Below are positions 5,690 to 11,184 of a stretch of DNA of 11,184 bases, piece by piece. Each line of letters starts with the position of its first letter. The first letter of the stretch is position 1. The notes beneath the pieces were generated by a model. That model searched no databases, had not been told where the DNA came from, and was given only the letters and a program-made list of their open reading frames with translations. The DNA comes from UBA4416 sp043718985 (GTDB lineage Bacteria; Bacteroidota; Bacteroidia; B-17B0; Aurantibacillaceae), in the NCBI GenBank assembly GCA_043718985.1, contig JAYSUQ010000178.1:1-11184 (forward strand). The letters run 5' to 3'. Position numbers and translations under genes: made by a program.

Positions 5690-8230
5690 TTAATTTTCTA
5701 CCTGGTCGTTAGCTATATTGTTATCTGTTGTAGTTATTTCGGGGCTTGGGGTTTCAGGGTTTTCACCTTCTACAGCAGCCTCTACTTCTTCTTCATGGTC
5801 TACTTTTGTAACAGCTGCAATGCTATCAGTATCTTGTATATTAATTAAACGCACGCCTTGTGTTGCACGGCCCATAACTCGTAAGTCGCTAACATTCATC
5901 CGAATTGCTATTCCGTTTTTAGTAATAATCATTAAATCATTAGCATCTGTAACCGATTTAATTGCAACTAAATTTCCTGTTTTATCCGTAATATTAATTG
6001 TTTTAACGCCTTTGCCACCACGGTTTGTAATGCGGTACTCTTCAATATCACTACGCTTACCGTAACCTTTTTCCGATACTACTAAAACATTTGTTTCTGG
6101 GTTATCAATACAAATCATTCCAATAACTTCGTTGTTACCGCCTTCGTCATCGTTTAAATCAATACCAATTACACCCGATGCGTTACGTCCCATTGGCCGT
6201 ACTTTTTCTTCAGGAAAACGACACACCTTACCCAATTTGGTAGCTAGCATTATTTCATTTTTCCCGTTAGTTAAAGCTGCTTCTAACAACACATCTCCTT
6301 CGCGAATAGTAATGGCGTTAATGCCGTTAGTACGAGGGCGAGAATAAGCCTCTATTGATGTTTTTTTAATGATACCATCTTTAGTACATAAAATAATAAA
6401 ATTATTATTAATGTATTCTTCGTCGGTTAAATCTTTAATATTAATAAATGCTTTTACTTTATCATCTGGCGCAATACTAATAATATTTTGTATAGCACGA
6501 CCCTTGCTATTTTTAGCTCCTTCGGGCACTTCATAAGCACGTAACCAAAACACTTGACCTTTTTCGGTAAACAATAAAATGTAGTTGTGCGTAGATGCTA
6601 TAAACATATGTTCAACAAAATCTTCATCGCGGGTTGCTGTTCCTTTACTACCTCGACCACCACGATTTTGCGCACGGTACTCGGCTAAATTCGTGCGTTT
6701 CATATAACCTAAATGAGATATTGTAATCACAACATTTTCATCGGCTATCATATCTTCAATACGTAAATCATCGCCAGCATAAATAATTTCGCTGCGTCTT
6801 TCATCGCCATATTTTTCTTTTATTTCAACCAACTCGTCGCGTATAATTTGGTATCGTAATGGCTCGTTGCTTAAAATATCTTTAAAGTGTGCAATGCTTT
6901 TCATTAACTCAGCATACTCTGCATTTAATTTATCAACCTCTAGTCCAGTTAACGTGCGTAAACGCATATCTAAAATAGCACGTGCTTGTATTTCCGATAA
7001 ACTAAAGCGGGCAATTAACTCATCTTTAGCAATATCTGGGCTATCGCTTTCGCGGATAACTTTAATTACCTCTTCAATATTTTTTTGAGCAATTAATAAG
7101 CCTTCTAAAATATGAGCTCGCTTTTCAGCTTGTATTAAATCGTATTTTGTTCGGCGCACAACCACATCGTGGCGATGGTCTACAAAATGACGAATCATAT
7201 CTTTTAAATTCAACATTTCGGGTCGGCCTTTAACTAGCACAACGTTATTAATAGAAAATGATGTTTGTAAAGCTGAATATTTATATAGGTTATTTAATAC
7301 TACGTTAGATATTGCATCTGCGCGTAATTCATAAACAACACGCATTCCTTCACGGTTACTTTCATCCCGTATTTCGGTAATACCTTCAATCTTTTTTTCG
7401 TTACATAATTCCCATTGGCGCTTAATCATTTCGGCCTTGTTAATTTGGTAAGGTATTTCGGTTACTATTATTCGTTCGCGATTATTTACTGGTTCAATAG
7501 TTGCTTTTGCACGCATTACTACTTTACCACGCCCTGTATGAAAAGCCTCTTTAACTCCTTCGTACCCATAAATACTGCCGCCTGTAGGAAAATCGGGGGC
7601 TTTAATGTATTTCATTAGTCCATCAATATCAATGTTGTTATCATCAATATAAGCAAGTATGCCATTAATAACTTCGGTCAAATTATGTGGCGCCATGTTG
7701 GTAGCCATACCAACTGCAATGCCACTTGCACCATTCATTAATAAATTTGGAATGCGCGACGGCATAACGGTTGGCTCGGTTAACGAGTCGTCAAAATTTG
7801 GTCTAAAATCAACTGTATCTTTTTCAATATCAGCAAGCATTTCTTCGGTAATTTTACGAAAACGTGCTTCAGTGTATCTCATTGCAGCAGGCGGATCGCC
7901 ATCTACTGACCCATAGTTACCTTGCCCATCTACTAACATATAACGTAAACTCCACTCCTGTGCCATACGCACCATTGTATCGTAAACTGATGAATCGCCG
8001 TGTGGGTGATACTTACCTAAAACCTCCCCAACAATACGTGCCGATTTTTTATAAGGGCGATTGTGCAAAACTCCTAAATCTAACATTCCATACAAAACCC
8101 TGCGATGCACTGGCTTTAAACCATCGCGCACATCGGGCAATGCACGACTCACAATAACCGACATCGAATAATCGATGTAGGCTGTTTTCATTTCCTCTTC
8201 AATGTTAATTGGTATTATTCTATCGCTCAT
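5690..8230 (-). CDS. gyrA: DNA gyrase subunit A
   Basis: At 846 residues this is a full-length type IIA topoisomerase A subunit that, with GyrB, introduces negative supercoils into DNA. The N-terminal breakage-reunion domain (about 1-490) carries the active-site tyrosine Y119 in AAMRYTEAR. The quinolone-resistance region has HPHGDSSVYD at 75-84, with S80 and D84 at the E. coli S83 and D87 positions, the unmutated states. The C-terminal beta-pinwheel (about 491-810) includes a GyrA box, QNRGGRG at 521-527, a slight variant of QRRGGKG. This marks it as gyrase and not ParC. A related RGGKG occurs at 737-741. The tail after 811 is acidic and of low complexity. The ATG at 8230 gives the normal N-terminus (MSDRIIPINIEEEM). 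gyrB is not in the window. The gene is divergent from clpC and followed by its own terminator. Confidence 0.98.
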   Translation of the reverse strand: MSDRIIPINIEEEMKTAYIDYSMSVIVSRALPDVRDGLKPVHRRVLYGMLDLGVLHNRPYKKSARIVGEVLGKYHPHGDSSVYDTMVRMAQEWSLRYMLVDGQGNYGSVDGDPPAAMRYTEARFRKITEEMLADIEKDTVDFRPNFDDSLTEPTVMPSRIPNLLMNGASGIAVGMATNMAPHNLTEVINGILAYIDDNNIDIDGLMKYIKAPDFPTGGSIYGYEGVKEAFHTGRGKVVMRAKATIEPVNNRERIIVTEIPYQINKAEMIKRQWELCNEKKIEGITEIRDESNREGMRVVYELRADAISNVVLNNLYKYSALQTSFSINNVVLVKGRPEMLNLKDMIRHFVDHRHDVVVRRTKYDLIQAEKRAHILEGLLIAQKNIEEVIKVIRESDSPDIAKDELIARFSLSEIQARAILDMRLRTLTGLEVDKLNAEYAELMKSIAHFKDILSNEPLRYQIIRDELVEIKEKYGDERRSEIIYAGDDLRIEDMIADENVVITISHLGYMKRTNLAEYRAQNRGGRGSKGTATRDEDFVEHMFIASTHNYILLFTEKGQVFWLRAYEVPEGAKNSKGRAIQNIISIAPDDKVKAFINIKDLTDEEYINNNFIILCTKDGIIKKTSIEAYSRPRTNGINAITIREGDVLLEAALTNGKNEIMLATKLGKVCRFPEEKVRPMGRNASGVIGIDLNDDEGGNNEVIGMICIDNPETNVLVVSEKGYGKRSDIEEYRITNRGGKGVKTINITDKTGNLVAIKSVTDANDLMIITKNGIAIRMNVSDLRVMGRATQGVRLINIQDTDSIAAVTKVDHEEEVEAAVEGENPETPSPEITTTDNNIANDQVEN

Positions 8231-8525
8231 ATGTTCTGTTTTCAGTTATTACTGTTTACAATTTTTTTGCTTTTTAGGAAGATTTGTCAGTAGTCTTTTT
8301 CTCAATAAATAAGAACAAAAACTAAAAACTATTTTTTATCTTCGGACTTTGAAAATAGACATTTTGTGAGTAAATTAGGTGTATAGTTATTAACAGTTTT
8401 GCTGTTTAAAAATAGCATTTGTTAATTAATGAAAACTGCCAAAATCGGTTACTTTTGAATATGGCATAATTATTTCTATTTTGTAAATTATTAGATTAAA
8501 AAATTAAGAACTAAAAAACATTTAT
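8231..8525. other. Divergent intergenic region between gyrA and clpC
   Basis: This 295-base AT-rich spacer must hold the promoters of both divergent genes. A good -7 element for clpC is visible (separate entry), but no convincing TAnnTTTG match was found for gyrA on the minus strand. Minor symmetries are present: CTATTTT (8329-8335) with AAAATAG (8352-8358), and AACAG/CTGTT around 8393-8407. Either could be a regulator site or chance in AT-rich DNA. No CIRCE-like or CtsR-like heptad repeat upstream of clpC was recognised. Confidence 0.6.
8450..8457 (+). promoter_or_regulatory. Probable clpC promoter -7 element
   Basis: TACTTTTG matches the Bacteroidota housekeeping -7 consensus TAnnTTTG at every defined position and would start transcription about 60 bases before the clpC ATG. 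The matching TTTG at 8418-8421 is 28 bases upstream, longer than the usual 19-21, and only a weak ATG-type triplet sits at the proper spacing. The assignment therefore rests on the -7 element alone. Confidence 0.45.
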
Positions 8526-11060
8526 ATGGAAGCAAAATTTTCGAAACGCGTAAACGATGTTATAAAATATAGCAGAGAAGAAGCCCTGAGATTAGGACAC
8601 GATTATATTGGCATTGAGCACTTAATGCTTGGTATGATTCGTGATGCTGAAGGGTTAGGCATTAAATTGTTAAAAAATTTAGGAATGAATATTAACGATT
8701 TTAGAAAACAAATTGAGCAAAGTTTACCAGTATCTATGCGTAAAGTAAACAATTTAGCAAATATACCTTTAGTTAAACAAGCCGAAAAAACGTTAAAGCT
8801 TACTTACTTAGAAGCTAAAGTATTTAAAGCGCCACAAATTGGTACCGAGCATTTATTAATGTGCATATTAAAAGAAAACGATAACGTGGTTACAAAAACA
8901 TTAAACAAGTTTGGGATTGATTACAATGCTGTTAAATTAGAAATGGAAGGTTATTCAGAAACACCATCAAAAATTGAAAACGCAACCGCTGGCGACGATG
9001 AAGATAACGAAGAGTCGTTTGGAGCAGGTGGAAGTGGGGCATCTAAAAAACCAGGCGAATCAAAATCGCGCACACCAGTGTTAGATAACTTTGGGCGTGA
9101 TTTAACCAAAATGGCCGAAGATGGAAAGTTAGATCCTGTTGTAGGACGTGAAAAAGAAATAGAGCGTGTATCGCAAATTTTATCTCGTCGTAAAAAAAAC
9201 AATCCAATATTAATTGGCGAGCCAGGTGTTGGTAAATCTTCTATTGCGGAGGGTTTAGCTTTACGCATCGTTCAACGTAAAGTTAGCCGCGTGTTATTTG
9301 GCAAACGAGTTGTTACCTTAGATTTGGCAAGCCTTGTAGCTGGCACTAAATACCGTGGACAATTTGAAGAACGAATGAAAGCGGTAATGAATGAATTGGA
9401 AAAAAATCCCGATGTCATTTTATTTATCGACGAAATACACACTATAATTGGTGCAGGTGGTGCTAGTGGAAGCATGGATGCTAGTAATATGTTTAAACCT
9501 GCTTTAGCACGAGGCGAAATACAGTGTATTGGTGCTACAACGTTAGATGAATTTCGCCAACATATTGAAAAAGATGGCGCTTTAGAACGTCGTTTTCAAA
9601 AAGTAATTATTGAGCCGGCAACGCAAGACGAATCTTTTCAAATTTTAAATAATATTAAATCTAAATATGAAGATCATCATAATGTAGTTTACACGCCCGA
9701 AGCAATTAAGGCTTGTGTTACTTTAACTGCACGTTATATTACAGATAGGCATTTACCCGATAAAGCTATTGATGCCTTAGATGAGGCAGGTTCTCGTGTT
9801 CACATTACAAACATCAACGTTCCGCAAAATGTGTTGGAGCTTGAAAAGAAAATGGAAGACATAAAGGAACTAAAAAACCAAGTTGTGCGCTCTCAAAAAT
9901 ATGAAGAAGCCGCAAAATTACGCGACGATGAGAAAAAATTACAAGCAGAGTTAGAGGCTGCAAAAAAAGTATGGGAAGATGAATCGAAATTAAATCGAAT
10001 TGTTGTAACCGAAGATAATGTTGCCGAAGTTGTTGCAATGATGAGTGGTGTACCTGTACAACGCATTTCGCAAAATGAAGGAGAAAAATTAGTTAAAATG
10101 GTTGCAATGCTTCAGGGCAAAGTAATAGGACAAGACGAAGCCTTAAAAAAAGTTGTTAAAGCCATACAACGTAACCGTGCTGGGTTAAAAGATCCGAACA
10201 AACCAATTGGGTCGTTTATATTTTTAGGGCCAACTGGTGTTGGTAAAACACAGTTAGCCAAAATTTTAGCAAAACATTTATTTGATAATGATGAGGCTTT
10301 AATTAGAATAGACATGAGTGAGTATATGGAGAAATTTGCCGTTACTCGCTTAATTGGCGCGCCTCCGGGTTATGTTGGTTATGAAGAAGGCGGGCAATTA
10401 ACTGAAAAGGTTCGTCGTAGGCCTTATAGTGTTGTGTTGTTAGATGAGATTGAAAAAGCGCATCCAGATGTGTTTAACATGATGTTACAAGTTTTAGATG
10501 ACGGTATGTTAACCGATAGCTTAGGTCGTAAAATTGATTTTAAAAACACTATCATTATTATGACCTCTAACATAGGCTCACGTCAGTTAAAAGATTTTGG
10601 TACAGGGGTTGGTTTTGGCACACAAACACGCCAAGAAAGCGAAGGAGAAATGGCAAAAGGTGTAGTTGAAAGCGCATTAAAAAAAGCATTTGCACCTGAG
10701 TTTTTAAACCGAATTGACGATGTTATTATGTTTAACTCTTTAGATAAAAAAGATATTCATAAAATTATTGATATTGAATTAAACAGTTTGTTTGGAAGGG
10801 TAAATAATTTAGGTTATACCATTAAAATTACCGATGCCGCAAAAGATTTTATTGTTGAAAAAGGTTACGATGCACAATATGGTGCTCGCCCATTAAAACG
10901 AGCAATACAAAAATATCTAGAAGATCCTATGGCCGAAGAAATTATACAAAGTAATTTATCGGAAGGAGATCAAATTGAAATAGATTATGATGAAACCAAA
11001 AAAGAAATTGTTGTAAAAACTATTAAACCAAAAGGCAAAAAAAAGAAAGAAGATAATTAA
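8526..11060 (+). CDS. clpC: ATP-dependent Clp protease ATP-binding subunit ClpC
   Basis: The 844-residue product is a two-ring AAA+ unfoldase of the ClpC type. Two Clp-N repeats occupy about 1-70 and 78-143, followed by an acidic, Gly/Ser-rich linker (about 150-182). The first ATPase domain has Walker A GEPGVGKS at 231-238, Walker B ILFIDE at 298-303 and arginine-finger candidates R355/R356. A UVR-type coiled coil at about 438-472 replaces the long middle domain of ClpB and separates ClpC from ClpA. The second ATPase domain has GPTGVGKT at 568-575, Walker B VVLLDE at 636-641 and sensor-2 GARPLKR at 786-792. The VGF tripeptide at 695-697 matches the ClpP-docking loop, so it should feed substrates to ClpP for degradation. 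The C-terminus is lysine-rich. The ATG at 8526 gives the standard N-terminus. No Shine-Dalgarno sequence is present, as is usual in this phylum. No mcsA, mcsB or ctsR gene lies next to it. Confidence 0.97.
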   Translation: MEAKFSKRVNDVIKYSREEALRLGHDYIGIEHLMLGMIRDAEGLGIKLLKNLGMNINDFRKQIEQSLPVSMRKVNNLANIPLVKQAEKTLKLTYLEAKVFKAPQIGTEHLLMCILKENDNVVTKTLNKFGIDYNAVKLEMEGYSETPSKIENATAGDDEDNEESFGAGGSGASKKPGESKSRTPVLDNFGRDLTKMAEDGKLDPVVGREKEIERVSQILSRRKKNNPILIGEPGVGKSSIAEGLALRIVQRKVSRVLFGKRVVTLDLASLVAGTKYRGQFEERMKAVMNELEKNPDVILFIDEIHTIIGAGGASGSMDASNMFKPALARGEIQCIGATTLDEFRQHIEKDGALERRFQKVIIEPATQDESFQILNNIKSKYEDHHNVVYTPEAIKACVTLTARYITDRHLPDKAIDALDEAGSRVHITNINVPQNVLELEKKMEDIKELKNQVVRSQKYEEAAKLRDDEKKLQAELEAAKKVWEDESKLNRIVVTEDNVAEVVAMMSGVPVQRISQNEGEKLVKMVAMLQGKVIGQDEALKKVVKAIQRNRAGLKDPNKPIGSFIFLGPTGVGKTQLAKILAKHLFDNDEALIRIDMSEYMEKFAVTRLIGAPPGYVGYEEGGQLTEKVRRRPYSVVLLDEIEKAHPDVFNMMLQVLDDGMLTDSLGRKIDFKNTIIIMTSNIGSRQLKDFGTGVGFGTQTRQESEGEMAKGVVESALKKAFAPEFLNRIDDVIMFNSLDKKDIHKIIDIELNSLFGRVNNLGYTIKITDAAKDFIVEKGYDAQYGARPLKRAIQKYLEDPMAEEIIQSNLSEGDQIEIDYDETKKEIVVKTIKPKGKKKKEDN

Positions 11061-11156
11061 CAACTAATTTTGGTAAGCTTGTTAGCATTGTTGTTCGGGG
11101 TAATTCAACAACATAAGTTCGTATTAAATCATTAAGTATTTTTAATTTAACAATAC

Positions 11157-11184
11157 AAAAAAAGCCTCAACTTAAAGTTAAGTT
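11157..11184. terminator. Left half of a terminator hairpin cut by the window edge
   Basis: Seven A (11157-11163) are followed by GCCTC and then AACTTA (11169-11174), AAGT as loop, and TAAGTT (11179-11184), which is the exact inverse of AACTTA. The pairing reaches the last base of the window, so the stem probably continues with GAGGC and a T run outside it. It lies about 100 bases after the clpC stop, suitable for ending clpC, and the leading A run would also suit a convergent minus-strand gene. Confidence 0.5.

Noticed and set aside
5718..6065. Long plus-strand frame opposite the gyrA 3' part, and the similar frames opposite the other genes (for example 7864-8157 and 8951-9268).
   Set aside because: They are antisense shadows of strongly conserved genes and show no motifs of their own.
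5690..8230. Possibility that the topoisomerase is ParC rather than GyrA.
   Set aside because: A GyrA box variant (QNRGGRG at 521-527) and a full-length six-bladed-type C-terminal region favour GyrA.
8231..8293. A 20-codon plus-strand reading frame (MFCFQLLLF...) starting back to back with the gyrA ATG at a CATATG.
   Set aside because: It is hydrophobic only because the DNA is T-rich, it has no promoter or conservation evidence, and the palindromic CATATG gives the second ATG by chance.
8316..8324. TAGTTTTTG on the minus strand as a gyrA -7 promoter element.
   Set aside because: It has one base too many between TA and TTTG, and no -33 TTTG lies at a proper distance.
8526..11060. Possibility that the Clp ATPase is ClpB or ClpA.
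   Set aside because: There is a short UVR coil and not the long ClpB middle domain, and the VGF ClpP-binding loop is present. ClpA lacks the UVR segment.
11089..11113. Seven-base inverted repeat (TGTTGTT/AACAACA) with an 11-base loop after clpC as a terminator.
   Set aside because: It is AT-rich with a long loop and no following T-run, and the structure at the right edge is a better candidate.

Overview
The window reads as ordinary chromosomal core sequence from an AT-rich member of the Bacteroidota. The indications are a fused MurF-alanine racemase gene (a fusion well known in this phylum), a clpC / gyrA / TPR-protein neighbourhood that I recall as common there, a perfect TAnnTTTG-type -7 promoter element, and start codons without Shine-Dalgarno sequences. 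The family within the phylum cannot be fixed from the sequence alone.

Layout from left to right: 1-208 is intergenic and holds a strong hairpin terminator (42-70) and a GC-rich, repeat-like element (about 117-211) that touches the stop codon of the first gene. Four genes then lie on the minus strand, in transcription order gyrA (8230 to 5690), a secreted TPR protein (5522 to 4167), the murF-alr fusion (4049 to 1587) and a cytochrome c / copper type II monooxygenase-like lipoprotein (1600 to 209). A 295-base divergent intergenic region separates gyrA from clpC, which runs on the plus strand (8526 to 11060). The right edge cuts through what looks like another terminator stem.

Functionally this is housekeeping DNA: gyrase subunit A controls DNA supercoiling, ClpC is a protein-unfolding AAA+ ATPase that should work with ClpP, and MurF-Alr makes D-alanine and adds D-Ala-D-Ala to the peptidoglycan precursor. 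The one less routine gene is the last of the minus-strand block. It is a predicted membrane-anchored periplasmic protein that joins a monohaem cytochrome c domain to a peptidylglycine/dopamine-monooxygenase-like domain with all six copper ligands apparently present. It overlaps the end of murF-alr by 14 bases, so the two are probably translated together.

I see no CRISPR array, transposase, phage gene, rRNA or tRNA, and no clear new multi-gene system. The parts most worth a second look are the repeat-like element at 117-211, the cytochrome/copper enzyme, and the compact terminator/promoter/GTG-start arrangement at 4047-4105.
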